Part shown: positions 7,151 through 12,765 of the stretch, in pieces
How the letters are laid out: every line of letters begins with the position of its first letter
Numbering within the stretch: the stretch's first letter is position 1
Source of the DNA: Salinisphaera sp. UBA6602
GTDB taxonomy: Bacteria > Pseudomonadota > Gammaproteobacteria > Nevskiales > Salinisphaeraceae
Assembly (NCBI GenBank): GCA_002433465.1
Contig: DJIE01000254.1
Span: forward strand, 1 to 12,765
Length of the DNA stretch: 12,765 nt
Reading direction: 5' to 3'
Notes under the pieces: model-generated
Seen by the model: the letters and a program-made list of their open reading frames with translations, nothing else
What the model was told of the DNA's origin: nothing
The model's database searches: none
Translations under genes and position numbers: made by a program

Positions 7151-8641
7151 TCAGACCTCTGTTGATAGCGAGTTGAATTGGGACAGTGCGATCGCTTCCG
7201 CCTTGTGACGAATGCGCGCTTCGTAGTGCTGCCAGATCGCATCACGCCGCAATCGCCCGTTTGGCGTGGCCATGCCGTTGACCGCAGAGAAGGCCGCGTC
7301 GGCGACAAGCCAGCCACTGATGCATGCATAGCGGGGCAGCGCGGCGTTGGCCGCGTCGATGGCCCGGGCGATGGCGTCGTGGCGCATATCGCCTGTCATT
7401 GCCGGCACCACGACAGCGATATTCATCGGCATGGCCTCACCGAAGACCGCAACCTGGCGTAGTGCGCTTGCTTGGGCGAGCAGTGCCTCCGGCCATTCGG
7501 GATTGACGTTGCGCCCGAAACTGGTGGTGAACTGGTTTTTCTTGCGCCCGCGTACGTACACGAAGCCGTCTTCGTCGAATTCGCCGAGGTCACCGGTCGC
7601 GATTTCGGCGCCCGCACGCGGTTCGCCGAGATACCCGAGCATGGCGTTGTCCGCGACATGGATTTCGCCGTCGTCGGCAATGCGCACCCGCACATGCGGC
7701 AGCGGCCGGCCAACACTGCCCGGACGTATTTCGCCCGGACGGTTCAGGCTCACGACCGAGCCGCATTCGGACAGCCCGTACCCTTCATGAACCGGTAGCC
7801 CGAGTGCCTGCGCGCGCTTGATCAGCGCTGCACCGACCTTGCCGCCACCCACGGCGATGAAGCGCAGGCTTTGCGGCATGGGTGCGCCGCTTTCGCCCAT
7901 GACGACCAATGCCTTGAGCAGTTCGGGCAGCAGAATGACGCTGTCGGGCGCCCAGTAATGCAGACAGGCAAGAAAACGCTGCGGGCTGAAGGCGCCGTCG
8001 GAAGCGAAACCGACATCGGATAGCGGCGGCGCGCAGACCGCCGCGCCGATACCCAGCGCGGCATAGGTCCCGGCAACATTTTCCAGCAGGGTCGCATAGG
8101 GCAGTACGCTCAGATGGCGCTGAATACCCAGCGGCGCCAGCGTACCCGCAAGCGCTTCGGCCAGCCGCGTGGCGCTTGCTGCAGCCAGACAGACACCTTT
8201 CGGGCGACCGGTACTGCCGGACGTGAACGTCACCTGCACGGTATCGGGATGCAGCACGGGGTCCGCGTCGACGTGCCGTGCCAGCAGATCGACGCCGCCG
8301 TGCGCCGCCACGGGTTGCAGCCCGCTATCGAGAGCGAGAAGCCGGCGCGGCGTATCAGTGAGCACATGGTCGATACCGGCGCTGGCGATGACATGTTCGA
8401 GCTGGGCATCGGCAAAGAACGACGGTAGCGCCACGCATACGGCGCCGGCCGCGCGTATACCCAGGTCAGCAGCAATCCACTCCGGCGAGTTGTCGGCCAG
8501 CAGCCCGACCACGCGCGCGCCCTGGCCATCGAGAAGCGCGCGCCAGGCCTGGATCTCGGCCAGTAATCCATCGCGCACGAACGAACGACCGGGGGCGATC
8601 ACCGTACAGCCGGTTCCCAGCATGGCTTCCACACTCAGCAT
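7151..8641 (-). CDS. AMP-forming acyl ligase (ANL superfamily, long-chain acyl-CoA synthetase-like)
   Basis: This 496-residue adenylating enzyme should activate a carboxylic acid as acyl-AMP and pass it to CoA or another acceptor. Visible motifs are the P-loop TFTSGSTGRPKGV (138-150), LPYATLLENVAGTY, YGLSECG (288-294), TGDLGEFDEDGFVYVRGRKK (349-368) and NQFTTSFGRNVNPEW. The last resembles bacterial long-chain acyl-CoA synthetases. At the A10 position, where a catalytic lysine is normal, the sequence reads TPNGRLRRD, putting Arg463 where Lys is expected. Either the enzyme tolerates Arg or its adenylation step is altered. The start ATG lies inside the upstream gene (7-base overlap). ATG at codon 7 is an alternative. 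Neighbouring transferase, oxidase and reductase genes suggest it feeds a dedicated pathway and not general fatty-acid degradation. Confidence 0.93.
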   Translation of the reverse strand: MLSVEAMLGTGCTVIAPGRSFVRDGLLAEIQAWRALLDGQGARVVGLLADNSPEWIAADLGIRAAGAVCVALPSFFADAQLEHVIASAGIDHVLTDTPRRLLALDSGLQPVAAHGGVDLLARHVDADPVLHPDTVQVTFTSGSTGRPKGVCLAAASATRLAEALAGTLAPLGIQRHLSVLPYATLLENVAGTYAALGIGAAVCAPPLSDVGFASDGAFSPQRFLACLHYWAPDSVILLPELLKALVVMGESGAPMPQSLRFIAVGGGKVGAALIKRAQALGLPVHEGYGLSECGSVVSLNRPGEIRPGSVGRPLPHVRVRIADDGEIHVADNAMLGYLGEPRAGAEIATGDLGEFDEDGFVYVRGRKKNQFTTSFGRNVNPEWPEALLAQASALRQVAVFGEAMPMNIAVVVPAMTGDMRHDAIARAIDAANAALPRYACISGWLVADAAFSAVNGMATPNGRLRRDAIWQHYEARIRHKAEAIALSQFNSLSTEV

Positions 8642-9240
8642 GCGCAGGCCTGGCGAGCCGGGGGCAGCGTCTGTTGGGCGCTTACGTCGATCAGACCCGC
8701 ATAGACATGTGGACGGTAGGCGTAGTACTCACCCCAATCGGTACCGGACGGGGCCAGCCTGTGCGGATCGGCACTGCCCAGATCGAGCGGGCTCAAACCC
8801 AGACGAACAAAGCTGTTGGCCAGCCCGCGCGTCGCCGTGAACGCGGCGACGTTATAGCCGGCACCGTGCAGCCAGGCGATTGCCATGACGATGAGCCGCC
8901 GCCCGGCACCCGGCCAGTCGGCCGCCAGGCCACCGACCTCGACGATATCCGAGCGGGTCAGCGATGAGCCCAGGCGCGCGCCGATCGAGCGCTCGATCGG
9001 CGTCTGCAGATATTGTTCGAGAAACAGCGGCCCTTCGCTGGCCGGGCGAAAGCCCAGACAGCCGCGCAGCCCCTGAACGTCGAATAAAGCGAGCTGATGC
9101 GGGTAGAACTCGGCGACCTGGGCCGAATAGTGCAACGCGTATTGGCCGGCGGCGAAGCGCTCTATAACGTCGCGCCCGCAGGTCTGTGGCTGGTAATAGC
9201 GCAGCCACGGGTCCTGCACCGCTCTCGGTCTGACTGTCAT
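8635..9240 (-). CDS. Thermostable hemolysin family protein (GNAT/LuxI-like putative acyltransferase)
   Basis: The 201-residue cytoplasmic-looking protein has no signal peptide or membrane span. It matches the Vibrio 'thermostable hemolysin' (delta-VPH) family: LRYYQP near the N-terminus, LGFRPASEGPLFLEQYLQTP (62-81), IVEVGGLAA (99-107), AFTATRGLANSFVRLGL (133-149), DWGEYY (168-173) and PHVYAGLID. The pattern resembles the GNAT/autoinducer-synthase fold, so an acyltransferase role is more plausible than pore formation. That is my inference. ATG at 9240 is chosen because GGAG lies six bases before it. The GTG at 9252 overlaps that site. It is the first gene of the operon and overlaps the acyl ligase by 7 bases, so the ligase may supply its acyl donor. 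Confidence 0.9.
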   Translation of the reverse strand: MTVRPRAVQDPWLRYYQPQTCGRDVIERFAAGQYALHYSAQVAEFYPHQLALFDVQGLRGCLGFRPASEGPLFLEQYLQTPIERSIGARLGSSLTRSDIVEVGGLAADWPGAGRRLIVMAIAWLHGAGYNVAAFTATRGLANSFVRLGLSPLDLGSADPHRLAPSGTDWGEYYAYRPHVYAGLIDVSAQQTLPPARQACAC

Positions 9241-9273
9241 CGCGCACTCCACGGATAGTGATGAGTGCCAGCG

Positions 9274-9306
9274 AGACTAGGCAGGAAAGCTTAAGGTTTT
9301 CTTATG
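9274..9306 (-). promoter_or_regulatory. Operon promoter with PmrA/QseB-type regulator box
   Basis: CTTAAG (9290-9295) and CTTATG (9301-9306) form a direct repeat with five bases between, an 11-base period matching one helical turn. This fits the box bound by PmrA/QseB-type OmpR regulators, with one mismatch in the second half. On the minus strand a weak -10 (TAGTCT, 9279-9274) lies ten bases downstream, the geometry seen when a regulator replaces a -35 element. The start codon of the first operon gene is 33 bases further on. This is the only sizeable gap upstream of the seven genes. Confidence 0.6.
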
Positions 9307-9342
9307 TCGTCATTCGAGTATTGAAAAACGGATAATCGCCTC

Positions 9343-10275
9343 TCAATCAAGCGGCCAGAGACGGGCCGCCCCGCGCACGCCCGATGCATCGCCGTGGGCG
9401 GCCGCGACCAGCGGCGTATCGATATGCTCGGCGAACGCATGCTGTGCCCATATCTTCGGCACTTCGCTATACAGCCAGCGGATCTGCGATAGCCCGCCGC
9501 CGACCACGATCACGTCGGGGTCGAGAATATTCACGATCATCGCCATCGACCGGGCCACCCGTTGCAGCCAGGACTTGAGCGTCGCCCCGGCCAAGCGCTC
9601 GCCGGCTTCGGCACGTTCGACGATCGCCTGGGCCGGTATGTTGTAACCGCCACGCCGAACATGATCGGCGGTCATTCCGGGCCCCGAGATCCAGGCCTCC
9701 AGGCAGCTGTCCAGGCCGCACCAGCAGCGCGGCGGTTGCCGCACTTCGGCCGCGGTCGGCCACGGCAGGCAGGTATGCCCCCATTCGCCGGCGAGCCCGT
9801 TACGCCCGGTGATCAGTCCACCATCGATGACCACACCACCCCCGACGCCGGTGCCCAGAATCACGCCGAATACGTTGCGATGCCCGGCCGCCGCGCCGTC
9901 GCGCGCTTCCGAAAGCGCGAGACAGTCGGCATCGTTGGCCAGGCGCACTTCGCGTGCGAGTGCGCGCTCGAGATCGGCGCCGAGCGTACGCCCGTTCAGG
10001 CACTGGGAGTTGGCGTTTCGCAGACGCCCGGTCGCCGGCAGCACGCTGCCCGGCGTGCCCACGCCCAGCCGCAGCCCGCGTGTGCCCACCTCACCTTCCA
10101 GCGCCACGACCAGATCGATAATCGCTTCCAGCGTGGCGTTATAGCCGCTTTCCGGCGTATCGACCCGGCGTTCGGCACGCACCTGATCCTCACCATCGAG
10201 CACGATGCCGGCGATCTTGGTGCCGCCCAGGTCGATGCCCAGCCGCAGACGCGTGTTGTCCTGATTCTCGCTCAT
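9343..10275 (-). CDS. mak: ROK-family fructokinase/mannokinase, Mak type
   Basis: This 310-residue sugar kinase phosphorylates a hexose (fructose or a related sugar) at O6 with ATP. The ROK features are complete: phosphate-binding LGIDLGGTK near residues 12-20, GTPGSVLPATGRLRNANS (73-90), catalytic Asp115 in RLANDAD, ATP-binding GTGVGGGV (141-148), and EWGHTCLPW. The zinc site is His167 with Cys184, Cys186 and Cys191 (CWCGLDSC). The tail NILDPDVIVVGGGLSQ and HGDASGVRGAARLWP match the E. coli Mak sequence I remember closely, including the length. ATG at 10275 gives a natural N-terminus, though the Shine-Dalgarno is weak. It is separated by 102 bases from the next operon, and a candidate promoter lies upstream. 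Confidence 0.95.
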   Translation of the reverse strand: MSENQDNTRLRLGIDLGGTKIAGIVLDGEDQVRAERRVDTPESGYNATLEAIIDLVVALEGEVGTRGLRLGVGTPGSVLPATGRLRNANSQCLNGRTLGADLERALAREVRLANDADCLALSEARDGAAAGHRNVFGVILGTGVGGGVVIDGGLITGRNGLAGEWGHTCLPWPTAAEVRQPPRCWCGLDSCLEAWISGPGMTADHVRRGGYNIPAQAIVERAEAGERLAGATLKSWLQRVARSMAMIVNILDPDVIVVGGGLSQIRWLYSEVPKIWAQHAFAEHIDTPLVAAAHGDASGVRGAARLWPLD

Positions 10276-10279
10276 GTCA

Positions 10280-10319
10280 CGCTCGCGTCAACAAGCGAGC
10301 GCAGACTCGTTCTCACGAG
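10280..10319 (-). other. Two small hairpins in the mak leader
   Basis: CGCTCGC (10280-10286) pairs with GCGAGCG (10295-10301) around an 8-base loop, only four bases before the mak start codon. CTCGT (10306-10310) pairs with ACGAG (10315-10319) around a 4-base loop. The first stem covers the place where a ribosome site would lie. It could limit translation of mak, but both may be chance in GC-rich DNA. Confidence 0.35.
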
Positions 10320-10356
10320 GCCGGGTGAAACGACACGCGTATTCGGAGATAGACTC

Positions 10357-10464
10357 ATGATTCGCCAGCAGCTCAGATTGGTCGGCTATATTATCGTGAC
10401 ACGACTCGTCGTGGGGGCCGTGCCCTTCGGCCAGGTGGATGCCCTGCCCGAGACGCAGCGATAA
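10357..10464 (+). CDS. Possible 35-residue small protein
   Basis: A short frame on the strand opposite to the neighbours starts with ATG, with GGAG eight bases before it. It encodes one hydrophobic stretch (LRLVGYIIVTRLVVGAVPFG), so it could be a small membrane protein. It overlaps the candidate mak promoter and the inverted repeat at 10437-10482. I recognise no relative, and it may well not be translated. Confidence 0.2.
   Translation: MIRQQLRLVGYIIVTRLVVGAVPFGQVDALPETQR
10390..10413 (-). promoter_or_regulatory. Candidate mak promoter with operator-like palindrome
   Basis: On the minus strand GATAAT (10395-10390), 5 of 6 to the -10 consensus, lies four bases downstream of a perfect palindrome. 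The palindrome is CACGAC-N2-GTCGTG (10400-10413). It sits in the promoter spacer, a common place for a repressor operator. There is no recognisable -35. The leader to the mak start would be roughly 105 bases. Confidence 0.35.
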
Positions 10465-10482
10465 CGCCACCGCAGGGCATCC
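10437..10482. repeat. Perfect 11-bp inverted repeat past the sirtuin gene
   Basis: GGATGCCCTGC (10437-10447) and GCAGGGCATCC (10472-10482) are perfect inverse copies separated by 24 bases. The right arm begins 12 bases beyond the sirtuin stop, so it may form a terminator or a transcript-stabilising hairpin for the HAD-sirtuin pair. There is no T run. Two operator half-sites are the other reading. Confidence 0.5.
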
Positions 10483-10493
10483 TCGACGCGTCT

Positions 10494-11354
10494 TCAATCG
10501 ATAGCCGCCGCCAGTAACGCGGCACAATCGTCGTCGAGCTTGTGCGTGATCAGATCATCCGCGCGCGTACGCCCTTGATTGATCGACATGATCGGCAGGC
10601 CGCGTACCGCGGCCTCGCGCACGAAGCGAAAGCCCGACCACACCATCAACGACGAGCCCACAACCAGTACGGCTTCGGCACGGGCGAGCCCGGCCCAGGC
10701 CCGTGCGACCGTCTTTTTTGGCACCGCGCCGCCGAAGAACACCACGTCCGGCTTGAGGATGCCGCCACAGACCGGGCAGTCGGGCACGACAAAACGATCG
10801 TAGTCGACGTCGCCCAGTTCGATATCGCCGTCCGGACGAATGGCGTCGCTGTCGTGCAGCCAGCCGGCATTGGCTTCGATCAGCATTTCCTGCACGCGAT
10901 TGCGCGACAGGCGCGTATCGCAGGCCAGGCAGACCACGCGGTCGAGACGTCCATGCAGATCGATCACCCCGCGATTGCCCGCCGCCCGATGCAGGCCATC
11001 GACGTTCTGGGTCAGCAGCGTGCCGATATGGCCGGCCGCCCCGAGGCGGTAAATCGCATGATGGGCCGCATTCGGCTGCGCGCGCGCTACCGCGGGCCAG
11101 CCGGCCATGCTGCGTGCCCAGTAGCGCCGCCGCTTGGAGATCTGACCGACGAACGCCGCGTGCTGAATAGGCGTCGCCCCTTTCCAGCCGCCGTCGCGAT
11201 CGCGATAGTCGGGAATACCCGAATGCGTGCTGATACCCGCACCCGTTAATACGAACAGTCGGCGGTTGGCACCCAGAAACGCACGCAGCGCGTCCACGTG
11301 ACCGGCGCGCGGCGCCTGTTCGGTCGCGGCGCGCAGTTCCTTAGGCATGTTCAT
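10494..11354 (-). CDS. NAD-dependent protein deacylase, class II sirtuin (SIR2 family)
   Basis: The 286-residue SIR2 enzyme removes acyl groups from protein lysines using NAD+. NAD-binding GAGISTHSGIPDYR lies at 38-51, TQNVDGLH at 115-122, catalytic His134 in DLHG, and GSS at 233-235. The zinc ribbon has Cys142 and Cys145 (CLAC) and Cys193 and Cys196 (CPVCGG). The segment CGGILKPDVVFFGG is typical of class II (SIRT4-like) sirtuins, and this is not the class III CobB of E. coli. All catalytic residues are present. The start ATG overlaps the HAD gene stop as ATGA, so the two are co-translated. A second ATG two codons on is possible. Its targets cannot be inferred from context. Confidence 0.95.
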   Translation of the reverse strand: MNMPKELRAATEQAPRAGHVDALRAFLGANRRLFVLTGAGISTHSGIPDYRDRDGGWKGATPIQHAAFVGQISKRRRYWARSMAGWPAVARAQPNAAHHAIYRLGAAGHIGTLLTQNVDGLHRAAGNRGVIDLHGRLDRVVCLACDTRLSRNRVQEMLIEANAGWLHDSDAIRPDGDIELGDVDYDRFVVPDCPVCGGILKPDVVFFGGAVPKKTVARAWAGLARAEAVLVVGSSLMVWSGFRFVREAAVRGLPIMSINQGRTRADDLITHKLDDDCAALLAAAID

Positions 11355-11992
11355 GTGCTGGCGTCCACGCCGAGCGTTGCGAGGTCTTCACGCAGATGAT
11401 CAATACCTTCGAAACGTAGCGCTTGCCAGCCGGCCGCCTGCGCGCCATCGACGTTGATCTGGCGGTCGTCGATGAGCAGGCAGGCCGCAGCCGGCGCGCC
11501 GAGCGCGGCCGCGACATGGGCAAAGCCCCGCGGATCGGGCTTGGCATAGCCGATTTCCTGCGAGGCAAAGGCGTGTTCGAGCACATCGAAAAAACGAAAA
11601 TGCTGCTGCATGTAGCGCCAGTGCACGGCATTGGTGTTGCTGTAGCAGGCAAGCCTATGGTGGCGCGACAGCTGCTGCATGAAGGCGACCATCGCGGCGC
11701 TTTCGCCCTGCAGCATTGTTTCCAGTTCGCCAGTGAGCGTGCCCGCGTCGAGGCCTCGGTTCAGGCTGTCGTTGAGCGCGGCATGAAAACCGGCCTCGTC
11801 CAGTTCGCCGGTCTGGAAGCGCTCGGCGATCGAATACGGCCGCTCGGTGAAGCGCTCCCTGAGCGGCTCTGCGAGCTGCGGCATGGGGGTTTCGCTAAGG
11901 CGCGACAGTTTTTCGAGGGTGATCTCGGCAGGCTGAACGTCGACCACGACGCCGCCCAGGTCGAACACCAGCCAGTCAATCCGATATCTCAT
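11351..11992 (-). CDS. HAD-family phosphatase, YihX-like
   Basis: This 213-residue haloacid-dehalogenase-like hydrolase carries the motif-I nucleophile Asp11 in FDLGGVVVD. The usual second Asp is Gly, as in the YihX/HAD-IA group. Motif II is Ser118 (CYSNTN), followed by Lys151 (YAKPD) and the metal acids Asp175/Asp176 (LIDDRQINVDGA). A helical cap lies at about 20-95. SNTN, GYAKPD and DDRQINVDGA resemble E. coli YihX, which dephosphorylates glucose-1-phosphate, so a sugar-phosphate substrate is plausible but unproven. ATG at 11992 puts motif I at the normal distance from the N-terminus. Upstream starts (ATG at 12034, TTG at 12040) would add a basic, non-conserved extension. No start has a strong Shine-Dalgarno. 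It heads a pair with the overlapping sirtuin. Confidence 0.9.
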   Translation of the reverse strand: MRYRIDWLVFDLGGVVVDVQPAEITLEKLSRLSETPMPQLAEPLRERFTERPYSIAERFQTGELDEAGFHAALNDSLNRGLDAGTLTGELETMLQGESAAMVAFMQQLSRHHRLACYSNTNAVHWRYMQQHFRFFDVLEHAFASQEIGYAKPDPRGFAHVAAALGAPAAACLLIDDRQINVDGAQAAGWQALRFEGIDHLREDLATLGVDAST

Positions 11993-12225
11993 TGCGCTGA
12001 GTTTACGCAAATCGTCATGACGTCGATGCGTCATTTTCAAACCGCACTAAGAACGGATTGTTCGGGTTGATGGTGCGCGTAGGCGAAGCGTCCAAAGGCC
12101 GAGAAGCCATTGCACAACGAACGTCCGACAGCGGCCGGCGTTTGGTTTTTCGCTGGCGCGCAAAACATCTCACCCAGTCAGCTGTTTTGCTACCTTTTCC
12201 ATACGTTCGGGTACAAGCTCGGCTG
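11993..12225. other. Divergent intergenic region
   Basis: The region separates the minus-strand HAD-sirtuin pair from the plus-strand lipoprotein and should hold promoters for both. I find no hexamer pair I would defend, no strong hairpin and no repeat. The lipoprotein frame is open upstream to an ATG at 12070, but that would bury the lipoprotein signal peptide internally. Confidence 0.5.
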
Positions 12226-12765
12226 ATGTCCACATACCACGTTGTCACAACCGTGCTGATCGCAGCCGCCCTGCTCGGTGGCTGCAGCCTGCGCCCGTCT
12301 ACGGCGGGCGACGCGCTTGCGGTCGGCAGTCGGCTTGAACTCACCCGCGATCTGCAGGTGCCGCCACGACGCTGGAGCGTTTATTTTCAGGAGGGTCAGG
12401 CGCTGCGTTTTGGCGGCATCGACACCTGGCGCGGCTATTGCGAACTCAAGGTCCACGGCCCGATGCCCCGAGCGCAGCCGATCAAGGCCGGTGTCTTCGA
12501 GGTGACTGCAAGCGAGCAGTTCATTGACCGTACCGCGTCGCGCGAGATACACGTTGCGGCCAGCGCGCCGGTCCAGCTGGCGCTGGGCGAACGCCAGGAC
12601 TGGAACTACGTCACCGAGCTCGCGCTGGCGAGCCGCGACCAAGCCGATATCCGTGCCTTCACCTGTACCCGTCGGCAGGAGGCCCGGCTCGGCCGCTATA
12701 TGTCGCTGGCCGAGACGCGGGCCGCCGTAGGCGATTGGCTGAAGCTGAAACCGGCCTCAGCTGTC
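12226..12765 (+). CDS. Putative lipoprotein (3' partial)
   Basis: The frame runs from ATG at 12226 off the end of the window, so 180 residues are seen. The N-terminus is a lipoprotein signal: a short hydrophobic stretch (VVTTVLIAAALLGGC) ending in a lipobox LGGC with acceptor Cys20. The product should be lipid-anchored on the outer side of a membrane. Ser at position 21 gives no inner-membrane retention signal, so the outer membrane is likely. The mature part has alternating strands and further cysteines (GYCELKV and AFTCTRR) that could form a disulfide. I recognise no family. The Shine-Dalgarno is weak; the start is chosen for the signal peptide. Confidence 0.8.
   Translation, partial: MSTYHVVTTVLIAAALLGGCSLRPSTAGDALAVGSRLELTRDLQVPPRRWSVYFQEGQALRFGGIDTWRGYCELKVHGPMPRAQPIKAGVFEVTASEQFIDRTASREIHVAASAPVQLALGERQDWNYVTELALASRDQADIRAFTCTRRQEARLGRYMSLAETRAAVGDWLKLKPASAV

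Noticed and set aside
9562..10464. 300-codon plus-strand frame opposite mak
   Set aside because: Antisense to a kinase with every ROK motif. Only its last 35 codons, which have their own ribosome site, were kept as a low-confidence small frame.
12070..12225. Upstream ATG start for the lipoprotein gene
   Set aside because: It would place the signal peptide and lipobox 52 residues in. The 12226 start gives a normal lipoprotein N-terminus.
1..12765. CRISPR array, tRNA/rRNA genes, insertion sequences or phage genes
   Set aside because: No regularly spaced repeats, cloverleaf-like sequence, transposase motifs or flanking target duplications were seen on reading both strands.

Overview
The window looks like ordinary chromosome from a GC-rich gammaproteobacterium, perhaps a marine or halophilic one. 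The grounds are the codon use, a Mak-type sugar kinase very close to the enterobacterial enzyme, a 'thermostable hemolysin' family protein of the Vibrio type, and QseBC/PmrAB-style two-component genes. Genus cannot be fixed from sequence alone. I see no tRNA, rRNA, insertion sequence, integrase, phage gene or CRISPR array. Genes are densely packed and mostly on the minus strand.

Layout. (1) 2-1447 (+): the 3' part of a protein of unknown function carrying a possible papain-like Cys-His-Asn triad. It ends at a strong terminator that works in both directions. (2) 1600-2826 (-): a stand-alone ATP-grasp ligase of unknown substrate. (3) 9240-2902 (-): seven tightly coupled genes, in order a thermostable-hemolysin/GNAT-like protein, an AMP-forming acyl ligase, a heme-oxygenase-like diiron oxidase candidate, an SDR oxidoreductase, an exported TPR protein, an OmpR-family response regulator and a QseC/PmrB-like histidine kinase. 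Junctions are overlaps of 1 to 11 nt or a 3-nt gap. (4) 10275-9343 (-): Mak-type ROK sugar kinase, with a candidate promoter, palindrome and leader hairpins upstream. (5) 11992-10494 (-): a YihX-like HAD phosphatase overlapping a class II sirtuin by ATGA. (6) 12226-12765 (+): the start of a lipoprotein that runs off the window.

How the genes may work together. The seven-gene unit is the most interesting part. It combines acyl activation (AMP ligase), a putative acyltransferase fold, an oxidative diiron enzyme and an NADP-type reductase with its own sensor-regulator pair. This resembles a small lipid- or amide-type metabolite pathway that is sensed and controlled from within the operon. The only sizeable gap before it (9241-9342) holds CTTAAG-N5-CTTATG, a near-perfect PmrA/QseB-type direct-repeat box ten bases upstream of a weak -10. 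Autoregulation by the encoded response regulator is therefore a concrete prediction. The product is not known to me, and the pathway idea is inference.
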